From Smittia aterrima (Eukaryota > Arthropoda > Insecta > Diptera > Chironomidae): DNA of 64,000 nucleotides. Each line of letters starts with the position of its first letter. Within the stretch, counting starts at the first letter, position 1. The notes under the pieces are model-generated. The model saw only the letters and a program-made list of their open reading frames with translations, had not been told where the DNA came from and did no database searches. Of the stretch, positions 22,803 to 34,861 are shown one piece after another. A program made the translations under genes and the position numbers. Where the stretch lies: NCBI GenBank assembly GCA_033063855.1, contig CP093831.1, positions 18,476,001-18,540,000 on the forward strand, read 5' to 3'.

Positions 22803-23621
22803 TCAATTCAAATGAGAAACATGAACCGCAGATTGCTCGTCAAGTAACCAGTAAACCTTCTCGAGTGCTTCGACACGTCCAGCTGGTAAGTCCGTCTTGT
22901 CAGCGAAGATTGTTTTAATTATTTCTGCTTTGCCGCTTCCAGGAACCGCGAAGATTGAAAAGCGAGCGTTGTTGATAAGAGAGAATGTCATTGTGATGCG
23001 CTGAGGTGGAGGCTTAGGTGAATCAGAAACATGCGCAATAAGACGATCGGTGACACTAAGAAGAGGATGACCAGGGAAGAGTGAAGCAGTGTGCCCATCA
23101 GGTCCAACTCCGAGCAAAAGCAGATCAAATGAAGGAATACCTGTTGGCATGTTAAATTTTTCTCTAATCTTTGCTTCGTAATCAGTCGCAACCTTTTCGA
23201 TTGGGTCATTGATATTGATTGTAACAAGCTGCTGTTCAGTCAACGGAATCTTTGGCAACAAGTTGGCCTTGTAGAATCTAAAATATTTTTTTAAAAACAC
23301 TGCAGAAAATATAAAAGCAAATTCTTACCCGAATGTTGACTCAGAGTCGTTCTCAGGGACATATCGTTCATCGCAAAAGAAAACTGTCCACTTACTCCAG
23401 TCTGTAGTGATGTTGGGAAGTGTTTGACACAAATATTTACCCAACGAGCCGCCTAAGAAGAAGAATCTGATAAGAAACAATTTTGCAAAACAACAACTTT
23501 GCAAACCAGAGAATCCAATTAGGAATTTGCCACGAGCTAAGATCGATTCGCTAGCGATTGTCTCAATTGAATCTTGAAGATTCTTAATCACTTCTGCTTC
23601 ATTCTTAAAAATAGAAAACAT
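22803..23621 (-). CDS. Pgls: 6-phosphogluconolactonase
   Basis: Three exons (- strand): 23507-23621, 23329-23452, 22803-23277; 237 codons, the family's normal size. It hydrolyses 6-phosphogluconolactone to 6-phosphogluconate, step two of the cytosolic oxidative pentose phosphate pathway. Motifs seen are GFSGGSLG (across the first intron), FFCDERYVP, and GVGPDGHTASLFPGHPLL. The first intron (23453-23506) is 54 nt, a multiple of three and without a stop, so retaining it would only insert 18 residues into the conserved GFSGGS loop. The spliced form matches the family and is the one annotated. Confidence 0.95.
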
Positions 23622-24928
23622 TTTGCAAAACTAAATGCAACAAGTCTACGATCACTGGAAAGTGACCCCTTCATTTATTTACGACGTCACTGAAATCATC
23701 TGGAAATAACCTGGAAACTTGAATTTTTTTTCTAACGGACCGTTTTTCTGTAAATAAGCTAAATACCTAAATACCTTGTTTAACCAAGGTAAGTTGTTAA
23801 TAACAAAAAAAGCACACTCCAAAAGTATGAACCGACCTAAAAAAAACGATTTTTGCATAAAGTTTGAGTTGATTTTTATTTATTGAGATTCATAACAATT
23901 AAAGAAACACTGAGTGAAATCGATTGCAGTGATATTGGAAAATCGTGAGAAAGGTGTGAGGGGGAGCAGAAAAAGAAAACTCCTGAAGTTTAAAAATAAA
24001 AAATATATGTTTAAGATATTTTTCTACGAAAAGTAACAAAAAGCTCGGTAAAGTTCAATGCATTTATTTACATTGTGTAACAAGTCAAATGGGCTTTGGT
24101 AACTTAATGATAGTAAAAGAGTTCGTAAACAATGACAAAGACATTTACTTCTACTTTCTACTTGACATCTTAGAGAACATTAAAACCATCATAATTTAAT
24201 TAACGATGTTGCTACCTAGTTTACATAAAAGTGCTTCACTTAAAAACTTAGCAGCGCAGTGCTGAACGAATACAAAACTACGACCTCACATTCACATTAA
24301 TTGAATGTCCTTAAATGAATTTGAGCGTAAATAAATTATTCACTAAAACTAATTATTGCACCAAAAGCTTTTCTCCCTCTCTTACATAAATCGTGGAAAA
24401 CTTCAAGGAAAACTTGAAAATCCTGTTACGAGAGTTTGAGAGGAATATGAAATAAACTTGTTTATTTCCTCTTAAGATTATTTACATTCATTATTTATCT
24501 CTCACGTTGTCCATTGAGCTTGTATGCTTTAAACTATACAATTTGCCTTAAAAGCTTCTTGTAGAGTAGCAAATTGAATTATTTTCTTTACGTACGTGTT
24601 TTGATCAAGGAACGGAAGTTACCTGATCTAGAGCTTAAATTTATTGTGCTTGGGATTAAAGTCGTACTTTTCCCGTCCAAGATTTCAAGGAAGCAAACTT
24701 GCAGATTTTTCGTTTCCTGTTATGCAAAGTAGAACTTAATCCTCGAGGATCTTTTAAGTCTAAATCTTAATTGTGTTAATCTGAAGATAATTGTACATTC
24801 AGGGATTTCTTCTTCTTAAGATTCTCTTTTCTTTTTTTTTGGAAATATTTTCAATATCTGACTCGCAAGATGCTTTTACCAGTTGACTAGCATAAGTATT
24901 TCTTTTTGGGCTTCATTAACTTATTCCG
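23622..24928. other. Intergenic; nervy 3' flank
   Basis: About 1.3 kb upstream of the phosphogluconolactonase gene and 3' of nervy (-). It is AT-rich with several AATAAA-like signals on the - strand and no credible open frame. It should hold the nervy 3' UTR. Confidence 0.4.
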
Positions 24929-27900
24929 TCACTTAGCGGGGACGATTCCGTTGGTGGCGGCTGAGGTTTGGTTGGTCGGCGATCGCGAGGAAGATGAGGT
25001 CGTCGAGTTTGTTGCGGCCGATGAGCGAGTAGCGGCTTGTACTGATGCCGGTTTTGGAGTTAGTTCCGATGTCGAACGGGCTGCGTTGGTCCCACAAGCT
25101 TGATGATGCTGCTCCCAATCCTTGTGCTGGCAAAATGAGCCGCAATACCGTGCGAGGTTACATCCTGAACATGTTTCATTTGCTTTCCGTCCGCAGTTCC
25201 AGCAAGCCTGTCGATGGCAAAATGATGAGTCAACTGTTTAAACTTTCATATTCTGTTCATCCTTACATTGGATCCTGTTGTCTGGTGTTCACCGTCAATT
25301 CCATCACCCGCCCGGCCTATCTCGCCGTAAATTTTCTCCATTTTAATTCGCTCTTGTGCAATCATATCGATCGCTCGCGTTTCAGCTGTCGCAACAGCTC
25401 GTTGAATCTCTAACACTGCTTGTCGTTTCACCTTTACGAAAGGAAAAGTTTTTCGGTTGATGAAGAGAACATTTTGAAGTTTTTATTATTGATAACTTAC
25501 TTGATTCACGGCATCTTCAGCATTTCTCCGAAACTCAGCAATCTTCTCTTCGGTCTGGCGTTTAATATCACTAATCAATGTTGTTTCCTGATGAGTCACT
25601 GGCCCACCATCAGAGCCACGATGTTGTAGAATGGATATCGCTCTTTTTGTTTTCTCCACCATCCCACTGATGCACGACAACATTGTGTGAATATTTCTCC
25701 ATTCCTCGTCCCCACTTGTTGTTCCAGATCCATTTACTTGACTGCTTGCTCCAGCACTGACACGATTCCCACGCGACGACGATTCGGAATTTATCGATCG
25801 TAGCTCCCGCTCCTCTCGACTGTTGTGCTGTTGATGAAGAGAATGGAAATCAAATAAAATATTTTCTCCAACTTCTCTTCTGCGTCCGACAGATTTAGAA
25901 ATTAGTTCTGTCGATTTTACATTGACTGGGGCATGCAAGACAATAGCTTGAACGTTTTGCGAGGGAGAAAGATCTTTTTTGCTGGTCTCAAAAAACTATT
26001 GAAAACACTCTCTGGCGAGTTGGAACGTATTAATATGAATTTCTTTGCTCTCCTCCCCTCTCATCCTTCTCGCTTCGCTCAGCAGTCATTTCATCTGCCC
26101 GAAGGCCAAAAGTTTTATTTTTTTACTTCGTTTCTGAATACTGACCATTTGTTCCTGATGTGTATGGATTCCATTTTGGTATTCAAACAGAGATGGATGA
26201 TTTATTAAATGCGGTAGGGCTGACGATGAAAGCATCAATGAATGATGTGGTCGCTTTGCAGGTGAAATGTAATCGCTCCATTCGTGAGACAAATTGCTAC
26301 TTGTCAAGTGTGATTCGTAGAGAAGTCTAATGGAGAGAGTTTTTTTTTTTAGTAATCTCTTTTTCTCATGGAAAATTTGTGAGACTCACGATTCTGTTGC
26401 TCGTCGTTTGAGGTTTAATCCATTGCTTGTGGAACTGAAGCTCGACTCATTCGACAAGAAAATATCGTTGTGAGCGTCAGTTGGGTTATGAAGCAACTCA
26501 ATCACACTACTATCGTTACTCCTAACATATTGTAATGCTGACTGTTTGTTGACACGAGCTGAGCTGTTGATTTCACGTAGCAGAATTGGCAAATGTGATC
26601 GAAGAAATGGGAGAACATTTGGTCGAAGTGGGAAGTTGGTCGCTTCTTGAACAGCGATTTGAAACTCTTCGATAGACAATCCGCCACTCTGTGTAGAAAT
26701 AATCGAGAAATTAATTGGAAATCTCGGAAGACAATTGATATAACTCACAGCGAGAGACAAAACTAAGGATCTGAGTCGATCACCAACATCTGCGTTGGTA
26801 TCTTGTCCAAACTGCACGAGCGCTCCAAGAAATCTCCTGATTTTCAATAGCCGTTGACTGTCATGAGCAGACGACGAGTTTGCCAGTAAAGCAGAAGCGG
26901 TTGGTGTCACTGTTGGTGGCGGTGTTCCGTTAGCAGTCGGTGACGAGCTGTTATGTCGATTCGCACTCGAGCTTCTAGTGTTCGACGCTGGAATCATGGT
27001 GTTAATGGGATGATGCTGTGGTGACATGGGCGAGCGAGGAGCGATAACTCTCGCGCCTTCTGGAGAATCTGGTGTATTACACTGCTCCTTGCCTGTGAAC
27101 AATGAATTGAATTGTTGTCTTGATTTGCATAACAAAACGAATTCGAAAAACTCAGACAAAGGCGGCAACGAAACAAAAGTGAAATTCCCCAACTTTTCAA
27201 TTTCATGATTCTTTCTTCAGGAAAATTCAAAAACACAATTTAATTACGTACGAAAGCCCTTCTGCCCTCGAGGCGATGCAGAAGTTTGTTCTGAACAAAA
27301 CAATCGCTTTATTATAATTATTAAGCATAATGTAAAATAATAAATGCAACGGATGTAAATGACACATTAAATGATGGCGCTTTTCTAGTTTTAATAAACA
27401 GCTTGCTTCGAAGTAAAGAAGAAGTTGCTCCATTCAACAACAGCGGTTGTAGAAGGGGAAGGAGAGAAGCAGTAAACAGTTCATTTTTCCAATCGGCAGC
27501 TTCGTTATTAAAACTTTTTTTCTTTGAGATGGGTTTAGGGATAGAGTGGGGTTGATTGTAATAGAGTAGAAGGAGCGAGAGAGTAAAATATTTTTAATTT
27601 CCTTTCTTTATTTTCCATCAATTTTCTCGCCGTCTCAAGCGGAAACGGGTTGGGATCATTCACATCCGCACAATGTCTCTGTGTGTCTCTCTTGTTTTAT
27701 CTGCAAAGCATACATGAAAGCATCCAACAATAATTAGAAACGCCATGAGGAAATGTGTCAGCAGCATACACATCACCTTTTTTTGTTTTATCCCCCCCCC
27801 TCCCTCCCCCCGCAACCAAAGGTAAGCAGAAATAAATAATTTTGTTTATTTTACTTCTTCTGGAGATTCAATGCAAGGAGGATTGGAAACTTAAAAACTG

Positions 27901-30900
27901 GGAAATTCTGCCGGAAAAAGTTTTAAAACTTTATTTTCTCTCAAACTTAGTTAAAAGGTAAAAACAAAACGCGCTCCTGCTTTCCACCCACCGGCGCTGA
28001 TTGTTTGTTAACAAAAAAGTTTTTCACTCCTTTCCGTTTGAGCTTTTCCCGTTTAGAAATTGAAAAATAATAAGAAGAAAAATAAAGTTTTGTGTTTTCA
28101 TCGAGAGAAAGGAAAGAAAAAAAAACTGTGATGTATGGTTTTGAAAGCTCCTTATGGGAAGGAAGAAAAGTTCTTCTCTGTGTAACTCAAGTTGTGGCAG
28201 GAGCGAGACGCCGGTGTGAGAGCAGCTTGTGAATGTTTGTTCATCATCTGAGTGGGTGGGCGCACCTTTTATGTTTCACATATGTTTGTGATTTTTGGGT
28301 TTTGCCCTTCAACATCAGCATGAAATCAGAGAAAAATAATGAAAATCCGAATGTTTTTTCCCTGCCTCCATATTTTAACTTGTCGGGGATGGAAGAGAAC
28401 ATTTTCCATCTGTCAAATTGCATGGTATTCTGGACATGAAGTTCCTCTAAGGCACTTGTTTACTCAATTTTCAAGAATATTACGGTGCAGGCGGGCGCCA
28501 TGCCCGTCCTCCCCTTCCCCTATCGCTTTCCCGCATGACATGAAAAGCCTCAGAAAATTATTTCAAAGTAAAATATCATTCGCCAAGCAGCTCAAGATGA
28601 AGGAGAGAGAGGCTCAGTGCTCAGCGCTTACCCCCGCCAGTCAACATGTGTAAACTGTAAAGGCATGTTGTGATGGCAAAGAGAAAAACGCTTACAACTG
28701 ACGCAGAGAAGGAAAAAATAATAATTCTGAGGGCTTCTGTGGGTGACAGCCAAGATGGATGATGATAAGGAAAAACGATTTTTCCCATTCACGAGAAAGA
28801 AAGAAAAAACAGCAAACTTCTGAAAGGCATGCACTTGATGGGGAGGAAAAAAGAATTCAAGCACCTTCCAATGTATTGATCTTTGCTTAATTGTCAAAGA
28901 TCAATTTTTCTGACAGTTCCATTATTTTTTCTCATCGAAACCGCTTTAACGTGCGATGCCAAATGCAAACAAAACAATCGTGAGAATTCCATTATCAGTT
29001 TGCGTTCACACTCTCTTCTCCTCTTCTGAACTGCGAGGCGCGAGGGGGGTAGGGGGTGAGATGAAATCACCAGTTGTTGAGAGTTTATTGATTTATTCTC
29101 AAAAGCTGAGGCTTCGAGACGTTAAGGCAAAGTTCTGTCACAAACATTTAGACATCATGGAGCATTGACAGTCAGCGAGATCAAATAAAACTTTCCTAGC
29201 ATCGCCAGGACATTCATTTCCCCTTCGCATCATTTCTACATTGAAATCATAGAAAATCAAATGTTAGTAGAAAAAAAATCAATTCGTTGCGAGAAAGACC
29301 TTAAAAGTAAATCCGCTTTGAAGCAATAAATTTGAATTTGTCATCAACGCCACCGACATTGCCATGAGAGCATAAAAAACTGAATTCGCAAATGAAATTT
29401 GAAATTTCATTAGGAAAAAGTCCTTGCCTTGTTGTAAGTGGAAGTGCTAGACCGAATCAAAGAAGAATTCCCTTTTTTGCTGATGCGAAAATGTGTAATT
29501 GAGTTTTATCTCGCAAAACACACGCAGCCCAACCAGAGACGGATGAGGAGAAGTTTACTTAGCATCTTAGAAGATCGCGTGAAAGGATTTTCGCCGGATG
29601 TCAACTCACACTCCACCCACTCCATCATCTGCCTAATCTCCTTCGCTCTCGAAATTCGTGATGCTGAATAATTTTTTCTCGTCTTTCGAGGAAAAAATCT
29701 TTGGCTGGTGTAATTGAATTTTTCCTTTTTTATTTATGTTTCGTGAACAGATTGCGTGCATGTTTGCTCTGTTCCCTCTTATCATGAAAGCGCCAGTGGA
29801 TGCCAGAGATATTTCTCCCCATTTGCGGACAGAAAGAGGGTGAAGGCATTATTAATTATGAGAAAAGGAGAAACGAATTATCAGTCTCGTTGAAAAATAC
29901 AGCACAATCATGAGAAAAATTAATGCTCCAGGCGAATTGGGTTAGTTTCGTGATGTTCTCTTCTTCGTTGAACGTTTGATACAACTTTTGTTTTAGTAAT
30001 ATCCTAACACGATCCCTTTAAACGTGCCTTATCTCTCAAAGCTCAAACAGGATGGAAAGGCACAGACACCTCTCCAAACGATGAAGAACGTGTGGAAACA
30101 TCAAGCGATGCGATTATCGAAAAGTTTTCTATTCAATTTAATAAGGTGAAAATTTGTCCGAGAATAATTTTTATGCAAATCCTTCCCCGCTCTCTGTCTG
30201 TGAAACTTTATCTACCATATATGAACGGAACAGTTTTCAGATTTTCCTTCCCTCCCGCCTTCAAAAACACTTGCACTTGTTGTTGCCGCCACTCGCTTCT
30301 CTTCCCCTTTTTTCTCCATTGTTATCATCAATTCATTTAAAAATGTTTATGTTATTTTCAAAACTTCTTGTTCAAAACACGATGTTGTTGTTGTTGCTCG
30401 ATGGCTGTTGTTTTTCCCATCATCAATGTAAAAATGAAATGTGAACTGAGTACATAGAAAAATTCTGAATCACATAAATGAGAGTGAACAGGCATCGTGT
30501 CGGAGTCGAAAAGAAAAAAGTATGAGCGAGGGTGGCAAAGCATTTTTTTTTCGAGGCGACAGAAAATGTACGGATGGGTCGTGTTATTTTTGTGTTGAAT
30601 GGGATTTAAACATTGTGGGAAAATTCACAATCTAATTGAATGTGTTCAGGGAGAAGGAAACGGAGAAAGGATAGAAAAGGAAAACCGAAATCATCGCACA
30701 TTAAACTGAGAGTATGATGAACACCGGAATGAGCACGGATATTATTGCCGACAAATTAGGTTCGATTAGGCCCAACATCGTGAGCCATCGATTTTTATGC
30801 GGCGGCTATTAATCTGCCGCGAGACATTTCATGTCTGAAATAAAACAAGAGCATGCGACTGTCCAGTCGAGGGCGGTTCATCAATAAAGAATGTCGGTAA

Positions 30901-31237
30901 GCGGCATTGATTGCACACTAAATTATGTGATGAGGGACATGATGTGTTTAACTGGCTCATTAAAGTGTGATTTATTGTCGATGGGAAAGTGTGTGAATAT
31001 TTTCGTGAATTTAATGTCGATAAATTGTTGGTTTGGTGGGAAAATGAATCGCGGCTGCTGATTAATTTAAAATTCGAGAGCAACCAAAGCCTCTTTCCAA
31101 TGTTATCGTCGTCGTCGCCTCTTTAATAATTAACGAGCCCCTGGCAAGCACTCACCTTTTGCCCGCCGAACACTTCCACTGTCGTACACTTCCTTATCCG
31201 GTATCTCTTCCTTAATTGCCTTTCCATCCAGTGCCAT
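24929..31237 (-). CDS. nvy: Nervy / MTG (ETO, RUNX1T1-CBFA2T) family transcriptional co-repressor
   Basis: Seven coding exons (- strand): 31156-31237, 26749-27092, 26390-26688, 26146-26326, 25501-25827, 25267-25431, 24929-25207; 558 codons. The four Nervy homology regions are in order: NHR1/TAFH (about 109-205; EATNFPLRPNVLPFLRSHLP), NHR2 (about 343-375; oligomerisation helix EEWRNIHTMLS), NHR3 (about 405-450) and NHR4, a MYND zinc finger whose ligands C468, C471, C479, C482, C488, C492, H500 and C504 are all present. The family bridges sequence-specific factors to histone deacetylase complexes. The first coding exon begins with ATG directly after a splice acceptor, so a 5' UTR exon lies further upstream. 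It is joined through a 4063-nt intron with matching phase (AAAG + GC). This exon lies inside the left arm of a large inverted repeat. Confidence 0.92.
27093..31155 (-). other. Large nervy intron
   Basis: A 4063-nt intron in a window where most introns are 50-70 nt. It contains many A/T- and pyrimidine-rich tracts, a G-run element at 27792-27811, and a G-rich stretch on the + strand near 29041-29060. All open frames in it are short and unlike any family I know. Its 5' end enters the left arm of the inverted repeat at about 30774. Long introns in developmental regulators often hold enhancers, but nothing here proves one. Confidence 0.55.
27792..27811 (-). other. G-run element (potential G-quadruplex)
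   Basis: Read on the - (transcribed) strand this is six G, A, three G, A, nine G. At least four G-triplets with one-base loops can be formed, enough for an intramolecular quadruplex in the nervy pre-mRNA or DNA. Confidence 0.5.
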
Positions 31238-34200
31238 CTGCGAAAAATGGAAATCAGGAAAATGGAAAGAGTTGAGATGAAAATTTAAGTTTAATTGGCG
31301 ACATTTGGAGAAGGGAGAAGGAACCAACTGAATAATTAATTTTCGATTAGACACAATTCGTGATGGATTCAAAGGTGTACGCATGTGCATTAAACGATAA
31401 ATTAATTCATCAATCTGATTCGAGTGAAAACTCTTTGCTTCGCTAAAGAGCAAAACAGAGAGAAGTTCAACAGAAGGAAACCAAATGCGCGAGACGATTT
31501 GATTGAAAACATCTGGCGATGGAATTCTTTTCTCTTTCTGTCTCTCTTACTCGCTGCTCTGTCTGTTTTCATCATTCATAGTTCATTACACAATTGCCAT
31601 TGACTGACTTTGCAACCATCCAAAAGCAGATCTGTTGAGCAAATGTTTATGATTTATAATTTTTCTTTCCGCTGCCGTTTAATGTCTGGAAGAGTCTAAG
31701 CTACTGATGGTTAACATCAGCAGCAAGTTTCTTAGACGACCACAACAGACTTTAGCTTTGATGTGCGTTCTTCTGTCCGAGACTGTTTCCCCTTTAATCA
31801 ATCTACACGTGCAAGTTCCTTCTTGCAAAACAGTTTGTGATGATTAAGTTTCTCCCCTTTCAACCGTCGACTCAAACCCTTCCTAGTTTTACAAACCTAA
31901 ATCCTCGCTTGATTAGATTTTTGCCGAAGGCATAAATTATGAGTTCAACATCAGGAGTTTGAATCACAAAATAATTGATGATGAGACGATCCACCTGTTA
32001 ACATTCCCACTAGTCACGAGACACGAGATTTGCTCAATCGAAATGAAATGAATTGCAAACATTCAAATGTCACGACGACAAATAATTTGTTTTCTATCAT
32101 CGCCAAGCTGTACAAATTTCCACAATTCCGTCTGCACTCGACGCCGCTTCACGCTCAAGCATAATCGGGCAACGAATGTTCGCCAAATGTTTCATTCATA
32201 ATTTTCCTTTGACGTTGTTTTTTCCTTACTCACTCTCTCTCGCGCTGTTCTGTTCGCCAGCAGTTTGGATCATAACAGCAACGCGCACGGAAACTTTCCC
32301 GTATTTAAAATATAAAAATAATTCATTGTGTTTTCTAGTTGGCTGGCTGGATGGATGATGGCTTGCAACATGTGCGCGCAATACGTTGACATGCTCAAAA
32401 AGAATTTTGACTGTTCGAAGTTGTCGAGAGGAAGCGTCGAAAGCTTCAAAGGCGACAAAACATCTCATCACAAAAATTTTGATCGACAGTTTTCATTTGT
32501 TTAGCTGCAAAAACATATTTTTCAGACTTGAAAAATGTGGAAAACCTGAGTACACAGGTTACAGCGACGGCGATGATGTCTCCAAAAATCTCCAAATTTC
32601 TCAAAGAGAAAACACAAATCCAACTTTAAAACAAAAGAAAACGAAGGAGACGAATGATGGATGGAGAAGCTGAAAGTGTTTACAGAAGTTCTTATGAAAA
32701 CTCCTGCAATGCTATTAGAACAGGTGCGCAACAGAAATTTGTATCCAATTTGATATTAAAAATTCCCTTTGCCATGTGGTGACGCAAAGTTGTAAACAGT
32801 TAGCGGAAGCAGGTAGCGACGATGTGAAATCTTGGCCTCGTCTGTCGACGTTTTTTGCTTAAATTATCTCGTTAACCGTTATCACACTTTAAATTAAACG
32901 GACTCATGAATCATTCTAAGTAAGAAGAGCAAAGGAGAAACGAACGATTCACTCTCTGTCTAAAGAAAAGTTTCGTCAGAATAATCTGCGATTCGTCAAT
33001 TAGGTTTTAATGAATGGTATTTAACAAAACTTGGGCATCGAAATCCCTTCCTCTAGACGAATGTTTTGTTTCATTACTGCGAGGCTGAAAAAGATTTTCT
33101 ATTTCGTAACTGAAAGAAATCACGAAAGTGAAGTGTTCCAGTTGCGATCGATCGAGTTAAACGGAAGCTCACGATGAATGATTGATCCAAGCCCATCTGC
33201 GAGAAGCTGCTGCGATATTTTGATGGATGCGCTTAAAAGTTTTTGCTTTAAAAAACATTTCAACATGGATCATGTGCTGGTAATGAAACTTCCATTAAAC
33301 TCTCAACAAACAAACGCAAGTTTAAACTTTCTGATGTGGTCACATTCCGTCCATGTGGTGCTCAACAACGGCAACCGACAGTCTGACGTGATATTCTGCC
33401 AAAAAGGATTTTGTCAAAAGGACTCGAGTCCCATGTCAAGTGGCGGCAGTGGCATAATTAGATTGAAGCACATCAAGGTTTTCTCAATTTGCGTTCATCC
33501 CTTAATGGTTCCAACATCTGATGCACATACGAAGACGACGACGATGGTAACATCTTGAGCACGAATAATGAATGAAGGAAATGTGTGCAAGCATAAGCGT
33601 CGAAAGGAAGCAGATCCCCGAGATGATTTCGTGTCGGGTGAGACTGAGAGTCAAATTAAAAATCACAATTGTGTGTTGGTGACACATTTTCGTGATGTTT
33701 TCCCTGAGTTTTCCAACCGATTCTCTGTCGATGACATTTTAAATACTTTTCAATGACGATGATGACGATGAAGAGCAGAAAAAAAACTGTTTGGCTTCCA
33801 TCAACTTCAAGAATATGTTTAAACGAAAAGAAAATCTCGAATCGCTTCAAATTTTCTCGTAAAGAAAAAAAAGTTTGGTTTTTATCACTTTTAGAAAGTG
33901 CGTTGGACTTGACAGCTAACTGAGATGTATCTGAAGGAAAAAACTGAAAGCAATGTCGAAGAACACGAAACAGCAATCGTTTCATTGATTAAAGAACTTC
34001 TCGATCAACAATTTCCTTAACCAGATTCCTCGAGTCGAGGATTGCAGTTTGTAAACACTAAAATCCCTCTCTCTCACTCTCAACTGTTTATAAAGATGAA
34101 AACCCGAAAATTCCACGATCTACATGTGGATGTGAAGTCTGGATTTCATGAAAACACGAATTTGGTGTAATTTATTAAACATTTGTAAGCAAATTATGCG

Positions 34201-34861
34201 TTAAGAGGTAAAGCAGCGATTGTGAATAGATTTTTGGCTTAATATTCATGATGATGGCGATGTTAAGCAGATTAGTTGATTGCTGTGAGTTGAGTTAAAA
34301 GAAGAATTTGCTTAGATTTTCCTTCTTTCCGATTTCCTCTTATCGGCTAATTATTTCTTCTGCTGACTCTACAACGACTCAACATTGGAAGTTATGTCGG
34401 TCGCCCCCATTTCCATCTCATCTTTTCTCGAAACTCTCGACCAGCATGAATCAACACCAGTCTCTTGTCCAATTAAAATTTAGAAATTCTTCAACTCAAT
34501 TAATCCCTACCAACGATGTTCGCAATGCAGGCGTCGCTTCGAGATCAACTTTGGATTGTTCTCAACAGTCTTCGCTCTGATAAAGTTTGCTCTATCGATC
34601 CTGCGAAGCGAAAGCTGGGAAAAGTTTCAGTTTTATGGCACCAGCACCACATGTTGGATATAAAATTTAATGCCGAAACCCCGAAATGTGAGTTTTGCTC
34701 CTCATGCTCATGCTCTGCCGTCGACACATTCAAAATTCTTCGCCAAAAAATTAATGAGACCGACATAAACAGTCGTCGGCTTCGAATACACATGGGAAAG
34801 TCCCAAATGCATTTAATTGCATTCTCCTAACGCTTTGCTGGCTGCATAACTGGTCGGTTAG
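30774..34861 (+). repeat. Left arm of 4.1 kb inverted repeat
   Basis: This segment is repeated in reverse complement at 41254-45355. Matching positions have coordinate sums drifting from 76115 at the inner edge to about 76130 at the outer edge, so the arms are collinear with small indels. The inner match ends at CTGGTCGGTTAG (34861). The outer match ends at the CAACATCG block (30774). By-eye samples show about 3-5 differences per 100 bases in non-coding parts and none over the 82-nt nervy exon at 31156-31237. No transposase or terminal motif of a known element is seen. Confidence 0.93.

Noticed and set aside
31130..31453. A 107-codon frame over the nervy first exon
   Set aside because: Only the middle 27 codons (31156-31237) are coding; both ends run into intron, beyond a clear acceptor and donor.
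33178..33558. A 126-codon frame in the left arm
   Set aside because: Its counterpart in the right arm is open for only 74 codons. Composition is that of non-coding DNA.
34516..34830. A 104-codon open frame conserved in both arms of the inverted repeat (also 41285-41599, -)
   Set aside because: It is open in both copies only because the arms are similar. The differences I can see are mostly amino-acid changing (for example Cys/Ser, Ser/Tyr, Asp/Glu), not silent, and there is no family resemblance.
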